A DNA stretch of 64,000 nt from contig SHVB01000002.1 of NCBI GenBank assembly GCA_009694375.1, positions 171,250 to 235,249 of the forward strand, written 5' to 3'. Position numbers and translations under genes: made by a program. Of this stretch, positions 43,854 through 51,952 are shown piece after piece. The DNA is from Acidimicrobiia bacterium (lineage in GTDB: Bacteria > Actinomycetota > Acidimicrobiia > Acidimicrobiales > VFJN01). Numbering within the stretch: the first letter of the stretch is position 1; the number at the start of each line of letters is the position of its first letter. The notes beneath the pieces were generated by a model, which saw only the letters and a list, made by a program, of their open reading frames with translations, did not search any database and had not been told where the DNA came from.

Positions 43854-44671
43854 CAGGGCTGGTTCTTTTCGTAGATGAGGCGCAGGCCGTGGAGGGTAAG
43901 CCAGGGCTCGAGATGATCAATGGCAATCGACAATGGGCCAATGAGTCCGGAGAGGCCGCCGGTGGCCACGACGGTGGGATCGGCATCAAGTTCGGCGGCG
44001 ATGCGAGCGCACATGCCGTCCACCAGCGAGGTGTAGCCGAAGATGGCACCGGACTGCATCGACTCCACGGTGCTGCGTCCGATAACCGAGCGGGGCTCCA
44101 CCAATTCCACCCGGCGAAGGGCGGCCGCCCGATTGAACAGGGCATCAAGGCTGATGTCGATACCCGGGAAGATGGCACCCCCGAGGTACTCCCCTTTCGG
44201 AGAAATGGCCTCAAAGGTGGTGGCGGTGCCGAAATCGACCACGATGGTGGGTCCGCCAAAGAGGTCGAAGGCGGCCACGGCATCGGCGATGCGGTCCGCA
44301 CCCACCTCCTTGGGATTGTCGTAGAGGATCGGCAGGCCCGTGCGCACCCCGGGCTCAACAACCAGGGCGGGATTGGCGAAGTAGCGCTCGGCCATCCGCC
44401 GCAACGACCCGGTAACCCGCGGCACCGACGAGCACACGACGATGCCCTGGATGTCGTTGTCATCCCAAGTGGCCCCGTGGAAACCAAGAAACTCCTGCAG
44501 CACCAGGGCGTATTCGTCGGCGGTGCGCTCCACATTCGTGGCGATCCGCCAGTGGTCGACCAGGCCCGAGTCGGCCGCTCGGCGGTGCTGATTGGCGTCA
44601 AGGGCGGGGTCGAGGTCGTACAGGCCGACCACGGTTTGGGTATTGCCAACATCGATGGCGAGCAGCAGCAC
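43853..44671 (-). CDS. coaX: type III pantothenate kinase
   Basis: A 272-residue CoaX that phosphorylates pantothenate, the first step of coenzyme A synthesis. It belongs to the ASKHA fold: the phosphate-1 motif is A-I-D-V-G-N-T-Q-T near 5-13, the P-x-x-x-G-x-D region contains N-P-K-E-V-G-A-D-R-I near 105-114, and the D-F-G-T-A-T-T-F motif is near 133-140. The open frame is longer, but TAGCGT at 44679-44684 and seven bases lead to GTG 44671, where the family begins. With panC upstream this gives two steps of the CoA route. Confidence 0.93.
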   Translation of the reverse strand: MLLLAIDVGNTQTVVGLYDLDPALDANQHRRAADSGLVDHWRIATNVERTADEYALVLQEFLGFHGATWDDNDIQGIVVCSSVPRVTGSLRRMAERYFANPALVVEPGVRTGLPILYDNPKEVGADRIADAVAAFDLFGGPTIVVDFGTATTFEAISPKGEYLGGAIFPGIDISLDALFNRAAALRRVELVEPRSVIGRSTVESMQSGAIFGYTSLVDGMCARIAAELDADPTVVATGGLSGLIGPLSIAIDHLEPWLTLHGLRLIYEKNQP

Positions 44672-44678
44672 AACGCAG

Positions 44679-44684
44679 ACGCTA
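44679..44684 (-). promoter_or_regulatory. -10 hexamer TAGCGT for coaX
   Basis: Minus-strand TAGCGT, seven bases, GTG 44671. It decides the coaX start and rejects the 42-residue upstream extension. Confidence 0.55.
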
Positions 44685-44840
44685 CGGGTCGGAACGCAGG
44701 GGGTCGAACCGGTATCGCGACCACCGGTGCCATCCGACCCCACCCGCCGAGCAACAGGAGCCGGGATCGCTCGGTTCAGGTAGGCGATCCTGCCCATCCT
44801 GCAGCCCCCGCAGACCCACCGAGGCGGGGCTGGCGCGGGC

Positions 44841-45707
44841 TCAGTGGATGTCGAGGCCGATGTCGAGGGCGGGGGCAGATTGCGTTATCTGGCTGGTGCT
44901 CAGCAGATCTACCCCCGTGGCGGCGTAGGCCGCTGCGGTGTCGATCGTGATCCCGCCGCTGCACTCCAGTAACGGGCGCCGCCCGCCGTGCTGGAGGGCC
45001 CACGCCTCGGCCAAGGCCACTGCGGCGGTGGCCGCCTCGGGGCTCATGTTGTCGAGCAGCACTGCGTCCACACCGGCCTCGAGGGCCTGCGCGAGTTGGT
45101 CTAGGTCGCTGACCTCCACCTGGACGAGTCGCCCCGGCCAGGTGACGGCAGCGGCCGCCACCGCCTCGGCAATCCCCAACGCTGCGAGGTGGTTGTCCTT
45201 GAACATGATCCAGTCCGACAGGTTGCCGCGGTGGTTCACCGCTCCCCCCGCCCGTACCGCCGCCTTCTGGAGTGCCCGCAGTCCCGGCGCGGTCTTTCGG
45301 GTATCCCAGATGCGCGCCGGACCACCGCGGGCGGCAGCGTCGGCGAAACGCCGCGTGAAGGTGGCTATCCCCGACAGGTGACACAAGAAATTCAAGGCGG
45401 TGCGCTCGCCGCTGAGGATCGACGCCAGCGGACCTGCGACGGTACCGATTGTGTCTCCCGCGCTGACCGCGTCACCGTCGAGGGCCATCCAGGTGATCTC
45501 CACCGTTGGGTCGAGTTGGGCGAAGGTTTCCGTCGCGCACCAGGTGCCCGCCAGTACGCCTTCGTGCCGCGGGATGAACTGGGCCACCCCGGTAGTTCCC
45601 GCGGGCAGTAATGCGGAAGTGATGTCCCCGAGCGGGGTCAGGTCCTCCGCCAGCGCCTGCGAGACGGCGTGGCGCACTGCGTGAAGAGGGGGGTCGGCCT
45701 TCGCCAT
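44841..45707 (-). CDS. nadC: nicotinate-nucleotide pyrophosphorylase (carboxylating)
   Basis: A 288-residue quinolinate phosphoribosyltransferase that makes nicotinate mononucleotide in de novo NAD synthesis. Diagnostic segments: G-D-I-T near 27-30, the S-G-I-A-T-F-T near 111-117, D-T-R-K-T-A-P-G-L-R near 133-142, the K-D-N-H motif near 169-172, and the V-E-V-S-D-L-D strand near 198-204. ATG 45707 is chosen because the longer frame is antisense-like. CAGGCT six bases upstream fits the leaderless pattern, although a G-run also precedes the start. nadB is upstream on the same strand; nadA is not in the window. Confidence 0.93.
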   Translation of the reverse strand: MAKADPPLHAVRHAVSQALAEDLTPLGDITSALLPAGTTGVAQFIPRHEGVLAGTWCATETFAQLDPTVEITWMALDGDAVSAGDTIGTVAGPLASILSGERTALNFLCHLSGIATFTRRFADAAARGGPARIWDTRKTAPGLRALQKAAVRAGGAVNHRGNLSDWIMFKDNHLAALGIAEAVAAAAVTWPGRLVQVEVSDLDQLAQALEAGVDAVLLDNMSPEAATAAVALAEAWALQHGGRRPLLECSGGITIDTAAAYAATGVDLLSTSQITQSAPALDIGLDIH

Positions 45708-45841
45708 CCCCCCAGCCTGCCAGAGGTCGCCCCTCACCGGGGTGTTCGGAGTTCTGGGCCTACCCGGACCGAGATCAGCCAGCCTGGCCCGGTGGTGCTC
45801 ATCGTTGCCCACGCGCGGACCGCCACCCCCGGTGCGACCGC

Positions 45842-47371
45842 TCAGCCCCCGATGATGAAGCGGAGGCGCAGGTCGTCTTGCCGGTCCTGATAATCGGTGC
45901 GGGTGTGGCAGCCTCGACTTTCCTCCCGGGCCAAAGCCCCCGCGCACAGTGCCCTGCCCACCGTCGCCAGATTTCGCAACTCCCAGGACCCAAGATCGTC
46001 ACCCTCGACCGACCCGGCGCAGCCCGCCGCCGCCCGCTCCAGCGAGTCAGCCGAGCGCAGCACCCCCGCATCAGCGGTCATCAACCGCTGGAGTTCCTCC
46101 CGACTACCAACCGAGACGCCGGCGGGGGCGGGCAACACCAGCGAACGACCCGCAATGGCACCCCCACCGAGTCGAGAGCGCATCGCGCCGGTGGCCGAGG
46201 GTCCGTCTACGCCCCGCTCGATGGCCTCCACCACCCGCGGTCCGAACACCATGCCGTCGAGCAGCGAGTTCGAGGCCAGCCGGTTGGCCCCCATCACTCC
46301 ATTGCACCCTGCCTCACCGGCTACCCATAGGCCCGGTAGCGATGACGCCCCATCGAGGTCGGCCAGGATCCCGCCGCAGCTGTAATGGGCGGCGGGGGCG
46401 ATGGGCAACCAGTCGGTGGCGGGATCAAGGCCCACGGCCGCGAGCTCGCTCATGATGGTGGGGAATCGTTCGGCGAAGTTCTCGAGGTCGGTAGCGTCGA
46501 GCCACAGGTGATCGACGCCATCGCGGATCATCCGCGCGGTGATGGCCCGGCTCACCTTGTCGCGCGAGAGCAGCTCATCCACGAACCGCTCTCCTTGCGT
46601 GTCGCGCAGTTGCGCGCCGTGCCCGCGCAGCGCCTCGGTGAGCAACGGACGCGGCATGACAGGATGATGGAGGGCGGTGGGGTGGAACTGCTGGAACTCG
46701 ATATCGGCCACCGCCACCCCGGCGCGCAAGGCCATGGCCACCCCGTCGCCGGTGGCTTCGTGGGGATTGGTGGTAACGGCGAACAGCTGGCCGTAACCCC
46801 CGGTTGCCACCAACACATGACGAGCCCGCACCTCGTGACGGCGGCCATCTGGGTCGGCGGCCAGGACCCCGCGGCAGCGGCCCGCTTCCACAATCAGGTC
46901 TAGGGCGAAGAAGCTCTCGTAGACAGCCGACACCTCTGCTCGCACCGCGTCCACCAGGGTCCGTTCGATCTCTGCCCCGGTAGCAGCCCCACCGGCATGG
47001 ACGATGCGGGGCAAGGAGTGACCCCCCTCGCGGGCGAGTTGCAACTGGCCGTCGGGCTCGCGATCAAACGTTGCGCCCAACGCGATCAGCTCGTGCACCC
47101 GGCCAGGGCCTTCATCCACGAGCACCCGCACGGCATCGATGTCGCAGAGACCCGCGCCAGCGCCCAGGGTGTCGGCGAGGTGCAAATCGGTGGAGTCCGG
47201 GTCGCCGCCAAGCACCGCCGCCACCCCGCCCTGTGCCCAACGCGTGGTGGCTTGTTGAAGTTCGGCCTTCGTGAGCACCCCCACCGCCATGCTGTGGACC
47301 TCGGCGGCGCGCACGGCCGCCGAGAGACCCGCCACCCCCGATCCAAGCACTAGCAAATCAAGGTCAGCCAC
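45842..47371 (-). CDS. nadB: L-aspartate oxidase
   Basis: A 509-residue flavoprotein that oxidises aspartate to iminoaspartate for quinolinate synthesis. The FAD dinucleotide fold G-S-G-V-A-G-L near 10-16 opens the protein. The succinate-dehydrogenase-like core has H-S-L-P-R near 117-121, Q-F-H-P-T near 228-232 and A-H-Y-S-C-G-G near 335-341. The C-terminal helical domain (about 400-500) ends with S-R-G-C-H-T-R. The GTG start has TAGACC six bases upstream. It is separated from nadC by 134 bases, in which I see no gene, and from panC by 144 bases rich in GC hairpins. Confidence 0.94.
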   Translation of the reverse strand: MADLDLLVLGSGVAGLSAAVRAAEVHSMAVGVLTKAELQQATTRWAQGGVAAVLGGDPDSTDLHLADTLGAGAGLCDIDAVRVLVDEGPGRVHELIALGATFDREPDGQLQLAREGGHSLPRIVHAGGAATGAEIERTLVDAVRAEVSAVYESFFALDLIVEAGRCRGVLAADPDGRRHEVRARHVLVATGGYGQLFAVTTNPHEATGDGVAMALRAGVAVADIEFQQFHPTALHHPVMPRPLLTEALRGHGAQLRDTQGERFVDELLSRDKVSRAITARMIRDGVDHLWLDATDLENFAERFPTIMSELAAVGLDPATDWLPIAPAAHYSCGGILADLDGASSLPGLWVAGEAGCNGVMGANRLASNSLLDGMVFGPRVVEAIERGVDGPSATGAMRSRLGGGAIAGRSLVLPAPAGVSVGSREELQRLMTADAGVLRSADSLERAAAGCAGSVEGDDLGSWELRNLATVGRALCAGALAREESRGCHTRTDYQDRQDDLRLRFIIGG

Positions 47372-47515
47372 CGCGAAGGTCTACCCGCTGGCGGCCTCTT
47401 CACCACCGCCCTTGGCCAACCGCTCCCCGATCCGGGGGGTACCGGCGGCGGGGGGCCGCCCCGGGTGAGGCATCGGGCGCCCCGCGGGCGGTGACTAGGC
47501 GGGGGCGCAGTGGTG

Positions 47516-48370
47516 TTAGACCTCGGCGCCGATGTTGTCGATCAGGCGGGCCTTGCCGAACCGGGCGGCGGCCAGCAGGCGGAGCTCCCCCACCAGCGGA
47601 TCCACGGTCTGCAGGGTGGCGGCATCCACCACTTCGGCGTAGTCGAGGTGAGCCAAAGGCTCCGCGCTGATGAGATCGGCCATCAGGGCCCGCACTTTGG
47701 CGGGGTTCACTTCGCCGGCGTCGATGGCCATACGCCCCGCCAGCAGCGCCGCATGGAGCACCGGCGCCACCGCTCGCTCGGCGTCGAGGAGGTAGCTATT
47801 GCGGCTCGATAAGGCGAGACCATCAGGATCGCGCTGCGTGGGGCAGGCCACCACCTCTACCGGGACCGACAAGTCGCGCACCATGCGGCGGACCACCGCG
47901 ATCTGTTGGAAGTCTTTCTCACCGAAATAGGCGCGACACGTTCCGACAATGGCAAACAACTTCGCCAGGACGGTGGCTACCCCGTCGAAATGGGTGGGGC
48001 GGGTGCTCGCTTCCAGGCCGGCGGAAACCTGCGCCACGCGAACGCTCGTGCGCACCACCCCATCGGGGTACATCTCAGCCTCGGTGGGCACGAACAGCAC
48101 ATCTACCCCCTCAGCCTGCGCCAGGGCCCTGTCGGCGGAGAGGTCACGCGGATAGGCGGCCAGGTCCTCGCCGGCGGCGAACTGTAGAGGGTTCACGAAG
48201 ATGGAGACGATCACCACATCGGTCTCCGTTCGGGCCCTCGTCATGAGCGAGGCATGGCCGGCGTGCAGATAACCCATGGTGGGCACAAAGCCCACGGTGC
48301 GCCCGGCGGCTCGCTCGGTATCGAGACGCGCTCGCAGCGCCGCAATCCCGGTGATGGTGGTCACCGACAC
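47516..48370 (-). CDS. panC: pantoate--beta-alanine ligase
   Basis: A 284-residue PanC that condenses pantoate with beta-alanine using ATP. The HIGH-type motif is in M-G-Y-L-H-A-G-H near 32-39 and the KMSKS-like loop in L-S-S-R-N near 181-185. F-G-E-K-D-F-Q near 147-153 and the F-V-N-P-x-Q-F motif near 58-64 are present. The GTG start overlaps the preceding DUF2520 gene by ten bases; a second GTG at 48364 would give a four-base overlap. panD, which follows panC in Mycobacterium, is missing; nadB and nadC occupy the position. Confidence 0.95.
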   Translation of the reverse strand: MSVTTITGIAALRARLDTERAAGRTVGFVPTMGYLHAGHASLMTRARTETDVVIVSIFVNPLQFAAGEDLAAYPRDLSADRALAQAEGVDVLFVPTEAEMYPDGVVRTSVRVAQVSAGLEASTRPTHFDGVATVLAKLFAIVGTCRAYFGEKDFQQIAVVRRMVRDLSVPVEVVACPTQRDPDGLALSSRNSYLLDAERAVAPVLHAALLAGRMAIDAGEVNPAKVRALMADLISAEPLAHLDYAEVVDAATLQTVDPLVGELRLLAAARFGKARLIDNIGAEV

Positions 48371-49071
48371 AGGCGAGCCGCTTCGGTAGCCATGGCTTCG
48401 TACCCCGGGCGTTCCTCGGGCGGCAGCGCGGCGAGGTGCCGCTGCACCGTGGCGTGATCGCCCCGCCGGATCGGGCCCGTCAACGCGGCGCGGGCTCCAA
48501 GGGAGGCAACATCGGCCAGGCTGCCGCGGGCCAAGTCCACAAAGGCATCCACCGGGGCACCGATACTCGCCGCCACGCGCTCGGCTTGGCCGAGGAGGGC
48601 CACGACATGATTCGAAGCGATCACCGCCGCCGCGTGGTATCGAGCCCAGTCGGCCTCGGCCACGGTCACCGCCTTGCCCCGCAGGCTCCCCACCACCTCG
48701 GCGGCCAACCGGTCGCCCTGATGGGCCAGGCCAAACCAGGCCCCCACCAATCGCTCGGCGCCGCGTTCGGCATCCGGTAACGCCACCAGCGGATGAAGTA
48801 CCGCCGGACGCGGGTGCCCCTGCAGGGGGGCCAACCCGAGCGAGCCGGAGAGGTGGGCGATAGCCGAGCCGTCACACGCCTCCACTCTGCCCGCCACCTC
48901 AGCCACGGTGGCGTCGGGCGTGGCGATGACCAGCAGATCGGTATCCGCCGCTGCGGAGTTCACGCGGTCGTTGTGACCGAGCATGGGGAGCACATCCCAC
49001 CCGGCGCGGCCGAGCGCCACGGCCAAGGAGGTGCCGGCCCGACCCGGGCCGATGATCCGCACTCGCGTCAT
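48361..49071 (-). CDS. Rossmann-fold protein with DUF2520 domain
   Basis: A 236-residue protein. The N terminus is a Rossmann fold with G-P-G-R-A-G-T-S-L near 8-16, and the C-terminal helical half (about 115-230) is DUF2520. The architecture is like 6-phosphogluconate or ketopantoate dehydrogenases. It is fixed between folK and panC as in Mycobacterium (Rv3603c). Because panE is not here and it is coupled to panC, a ketopantoate-reductase-like role is tempting but unproven. It overlaps folK by four bases and panC by ten. Confidence 0.87.
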   Translation of the reverse strand: MTRVRIIGPGRAGTSLAVALGRAGWDVLPMLGHNDRVNSAAADTDLLVIATPDATVAEVAGRVEACDGSAIAHLSGSLGLAPLQGHPRPAVLHPLVALPDAERGAERLVGAWFGLAHQGDRLAAEVVGSLRGKAVTVAEADWARYHAAAVIASNHVVALLGQAERVAASIGAPVDAFVDLARGSLADVASLGARAALTGPIRRGDHATVQRHLAALPPEERPGYEAMATEAARLCR

Positions 49072-49541
49072 CCCTCACCCCGGCAATCAGCGAGCGCGCC
49101 CACCGACCACACCACACCCACCGCGCCCGCGAGGTCGCTGGCCGACACGAGGTCGGGGGCCAGATCGGCCAGCGGCGCGAGCACGAAGCGACGCTGGTAC
49201 ATACGCGCATGGGGCACTTCCAGGTCTGGGTCTGCCACCGTCTCTCCCTGCACCCACAGCACGTCTACATCCAAACTGCGGGGTCCCCAGCGCACATCTC
49301 GCACCCGCCCGGCCGCCGTCTCGAGTTCGCCGCACAGAGCTAAGAGGCCCCGCGCGTCACGGGTCGTAGCCAACTCGACCACCAAGTTTAGATAGGCCCC
49401 CTGCGCGTCGGGACCACCCACGGGCTCGGTTTCGTAGACCGGCGATACCGCCACGAGATCGGGGGTGGCCGCCACCGCCGAGCGCAGGTAGGCCATCCGG
49501 TCACCCAGGTTCGACCCCAGGCCCAGGAAAGCGCGGGTCAC
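49068..49541 (-). CDS. folK: 6-hydroxymethyl-7,8-dihydropterin pyrophosphokinase
   Basis: A 157-residue HPPK of folate synthesis. The signature L-G-S-N-L-G-D-R near 8-15 and the R-W-G-P-R-S-L-D-V-D-V-L segment near 84-95, with the two metal-binding Asp, are intact. H-A-R-M-Y-Q-R-R-F-V near 110-119 is the conserved substrate loop. It overlaps folB by four bases upstream and DUF2520 by four downstream. Confidence 0.95.
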   Translation of the reverse strand: MTRAFLGLGSNLGDRMAYLRSAVAATPDLVAVSPVYETEPVGGPDAQGAYLNLVVELATTRDARGLLALCGELETAAGRVRDVRWGPRSLDVDVLWVQGETVADPDLEVPHARMYQRRFVLAPLADLAPDLVSASDLAGAVGVVWSVGALADCRGEG

Positions 49542-49909
49542 GCCCTCGTCCGGGTGATGCGCACCCCCGAGGTGCGCAACGGCTGCGCCACCGGGGGACG
49601 AAGCTTGCGAACCGACACGGTGACCGCACTGATCCGCCGATCAACGGCGGCCAATTCCTGGGCGATGCGTTGAGCGAGTGTCTCCAAGAGTTGAAAGTTC
49701 GTGGTGGTCACGACCTGCTCGGTGACGTCGCACAGCGCGCCGTAGTCGGCGGTGTCGGTCAGGGAGTCGGAGCCGCCGGCATCGGCCATATCCAGAGTGA
49801 TGTCGAGGTCGATCTCCAGGGGCTGGGCCTCGGCCTGCTCCTTGGGGAGCACCCCCACGATCCCGGAGAGATGCAGACCCCGTAGTTCGATGCGATCGTC
49901 GGAGGCCAC
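49538..49909 (-). CDS. folB: dihydroneopterin aldolase
   Basis: A 123-residue FolB that cleaves dihydroneopterin. Family positions: G-I-V-G-V-L-P-K-E near 16-24, the D-T-A-D-Y segment near 52-56, and the late catalytic Lys in V-R-K-L-R-P-P near 101-107. It starts at GTG after a seven-base gap from the PTP-like gene and overlaps folK by four bases. Confidence 0.93.
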   Translation of the reverse strand: MASDDRIELRGLHLSGIVGVLPKEQAEAQPLEIDLDITLDMADAGGSDSLTDTADYGALCDVTEQVVTTTNFQLLETLAQRIAQELAAVDRRISAVTVSVRKLRPPVAQPLRTSGVRITRTRA

Positions 49910-49916
49910 GACCGCG

Positions 49917-50465
49917 CTACCTCGGGATCGTGGTGGACAGAGCGACGAGGTCGCGCCCGAGCGGCCCCATTTGACGAGACAACAACCGCTCCACCACCGA
50001 GGTGGCCTGCGGTGCCAAGGGGATGACCTCGGACCACAGCAGGTAGCCCGCCATCATCCCCGAAACCCGATCCGACAACTCATCCTGATGCACGAGCACT
50101 TTGCCCCCCGCGGAGAGCATCGCCGCCAGTTCGGGAAAGAGCGTGCCGGCCACCTCCCGCGGGTCGTCCTGCGGACCGAAGGGCAGGTGCCGCCAGGCCA
50201 CGCCGAGTTCGTCGTAGTTGTGGAGGTTGTGCGGCGAGGGGATCAGTGTGACCACACAGGTGAAGCCCTGCTCCCGGATCCAAATGATCTCCTCTTGTCG
50301 ACGGACACGACGATGATTGACACCGTACCCACCGGGCCGCTCACACACCGCCAGTTTGTCTTTCAAGATCCACGCGAAGTTGCGGGGCTGAATACCCTGC
50401 GCCCACTTACCCTTTACCGGCACGACTCGTGCTCCCTCGTTGTGGACGCGCTCATGCGGCGGCAT
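49917..50465 (-). CDS. PTP/dual-specificity phosphatase-fold protein lacking the catalytic Cys
   Basis: A 182-residue protein of the tyrosine/dual-specificity phosphatase fold: N-F-A-W-I near 29-33, a strand ending V-V-T-L-I-P-S near 71-77, and H-L-P-F-G-P-Q-D-D-P near 93-102 with a candidate general acid. The P-loop that should read H-C-x5-R is H126-Q127-D-E-L-S-D-R133, so Gln replaces the nucleophilic Cys while His and Arg are kept. It is probably a pseudophosphatase or a phosphate-binding protein (inference). Lying between folP and folB in tight overlap, it is likely co-translated with folate genes. ATG 50465 overlaps folP by 14 bases; the upstream extension is shadow. Confidence 0.72.
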   Translation of the reverse strand: MPPHERVHNEGARVVPVKGKWAQGIQPRNFAWILKDKLAVCERPGGYGVNHRRVRRQEEIIWIREQGFTCVVTLIPSPHNLHNYDELGVAWRHLPFGPQDDPREVAGTLFPELAAMLSAGGKVLVHQDELSDRVSGMMAGYLLWSEVIPLAPQATSVVERLLSRQMGPLGRDLVALSTTIPR

Positions 50466-51267
50466 CCGTGGTGATGATCTGCCCCGCAATGACCAGGGCG
50501 GCTTCAGTGGTAGGCCGCACGTCGTGCACCCGCACCATGGCAACCCCGTTGGCCATCGCCCAAGTGGCGGTGGCAAGGGAACCCTCGAGACGGTCCGCCA
50601 CCGGAGCGGCAACATCGCTACCGTCGGAGATCCCGAGCAGGCCGCCGAGGAACCCCTTGCGACTGGTACCCACGAGCACGGGATGACCCGTAGCCACGAA
50701 GCGATCGAGATGGGCCAGCAGGGTCAGATTGTGGGCGGTGGTCTTGCCGAAGCCCACCCCCGGGTCGATCCACACGTCGACAACGCCGGCGTCAAGCGCC
50801 GCTTCCGCCCGGCCGACGAGGTAGTCCAGCACTTCCGCCACGACGTCTCGGTAGCGGGGGGCGATCTGCATCGACGCAGGCTCTCCCTGGCTGTGCACGG
50901 CCACCCACGCCACGCCGTGCTCGGCGGCCACGGGCCCCAAGGAGGCACCGACGTCGTTGATCATGGTGGCGCCGGCGGCCACCGCGGCCCGCGCCACACT
51001 GGCGTGACGGGTATCGATCGACACGGCGATGCCCTCCGCGGCCAGGGCTTCCACCACCGGCAACACGCGGCGTTGCTCCTCGACCAGAGCCACCGGCGTA
51101 GCACCAGGGCGGGTGGATTCCCCGCCCACGTCGATCCAATGGGCGCCATCAGCCACCATCTGGCGGGCGTGCGCCAAGGCGGCGGCGAGGTCGGTGAACT
51201 GCCCGCCGTCGGAGAACGAATCGGGCGTGATGTTGAGAACTCCCATCACAACAGGGCGGTGCGGCAC
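50452..51267 (-). CDS. folP: dihydropteroate synthase
   Basis: A 271-residue TIM-barrel DHPS joining dihydropterin pyrophosphate with p-aminobenzoate. N-I-T-P-D-S-F-S-D-G near 12-21 and the D-V-G-G-E-S-T-R-P-G motif near 46-55 are canonical. D-P-G-V-G-F-G-K near 168-175 and the S-R-K-G-F near 201-205 supply further pterin and pABA contacts. The GTG start has TAGACT six bases upstream. It begins 81 bases downstream of folE, and so may be transcribed both from its own promoter and from readthrough. Confidence 0.95.
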   Translation of the reverse strand: MPHRPVVMGVLNITPDSFSDGGQFTDLAAALAHARQMVADGAHWIDVGGESTRPGATPVALVEEQRRVLPVVEALAAEGIAVSIDTRHASVARAAVAAGATMINDVGASLGPVAAEHGVAWVAVHSQGEPASMQIAPRYRDVVAEVLDYLVGRAEAALDAGVVDVWIDPGVGFGKTTAHNLTLLAHLDRFVATGHPVLVGTSRKGFLGGLLGISDGSDVAAPVADRLEGSLATATWAMANGVAMVRVHDVRPTTEAALVIAGQIITTDAAA

Positions 51268-51273
51268 GAGTGA

Positions 51274-51279
51274 AGTCTA
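51274..51279 (-). promoter_or_regulatory. -10 hexamer TAGACT for folP
   Basis: Minus-strand TAGACT, six bases, GTG at 51267. It indicates a separate leaderless promoter inside the folate cluster. Confidence 0.5.
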
Positions 51280-51348
51280 GGACAGCGGCAACACGCCCGT
51301 TCGGACTATGCCCGTAATTCTTATGACTTTCTGATCCCGTTCGATGCC

Positions 51349-51948
51349 TTAGTTTCGTCCCGTAACGAAACGCATGGCCTCCTGGCGGGTGGAAGGGTTC
51401 GATCGGAACAACCCCCGTACCGCTGAAGTCACGGTGGTGGACCCGGCTTTTTGGACCCCCCGCATGGACATACACAGGTGTTCGGCCTCAATAATGACCA
51501 TGACTCCCCGCGGCTCCAACGTGCGTTCCATGGCATCAGCAATCTGCACGGTGAGTTGTTCCTGCACCTGGAGACGACGGCTGTAACCCTCCACCAAGCG
51601 GGCGACCTTGGACAGTCCGGTGATGCGGCCATCCTTGCCGGGTATGTAGGCCACGTGGGCGGTCCCCCGAAAGGGCAGGAGGTGGTGTTCACACAGGCTG
51701 TAGAGGGGAATATCGCGCACCATCACCATCTCGTCGTGGCTCGATTCAAACGTGACGGTGAGGTGATCGGCGGGGTCCTCGTGCAGACCGGAGACGTTCT
51801 CGGCGTAAGCCCGGGCCACCCGAGTGGGAGTGTCGGTGAGACCATCGCGATCCGGGTCTTCACCAATCGCTTCGAGGATCTCACGCACGGCACGTTCAAT
51901 GCGGGGGAGGTCCATCGGTGTGTCGAGGGGGGCACGTTCACGGGGCAT
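51349..51948 (-). CDS. folE: GTP cyclohydrolase I
   Basis: A 199-residue GTP cyclohydrolase I, the first folate-pathway enzyme. The zinc and catalytic residues are in [10 protein letters not shown] near 84-93, with the third zinc-ligand Cys in E-H-L-C-M-S-M-R-G near 155-163. The G-L-S-K-V-A-R motif is near 111-117. Its ATG follows the ftsH stop by four bases, giving the ftsH-folE coupling known in actinobacteria. Confidence 0.96.
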   Translation of the reverse strand: MPRERAPLDTPMDLPRIERAVREILEAIGEDPDRDGLTDTPTRVARAYAENVSGLHEDPADHLTVTFESSHDEMVMVRDIPLYSLCEHHLLPFRGTAHVAYIPGKDGRITGLSKVARLVEGYSRRLQVQEQLTVQIADAMERTLEPRGVMVIIEAEHLCMSMRGVQKAGSTTVTSAVRGLFRSNPSTRQEAMRFVTGRN

Positions 51949-51952
51949 GGAA

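Noticed and set aside
47372..47515. Riboswitch ahead of nadB
   Set aside because: The gap has strong GC hairpins but no recognisable NAD, pre-queuosine or other aptamer core, and nadB appears leaderless; the hairpins fit a terminator zone better.
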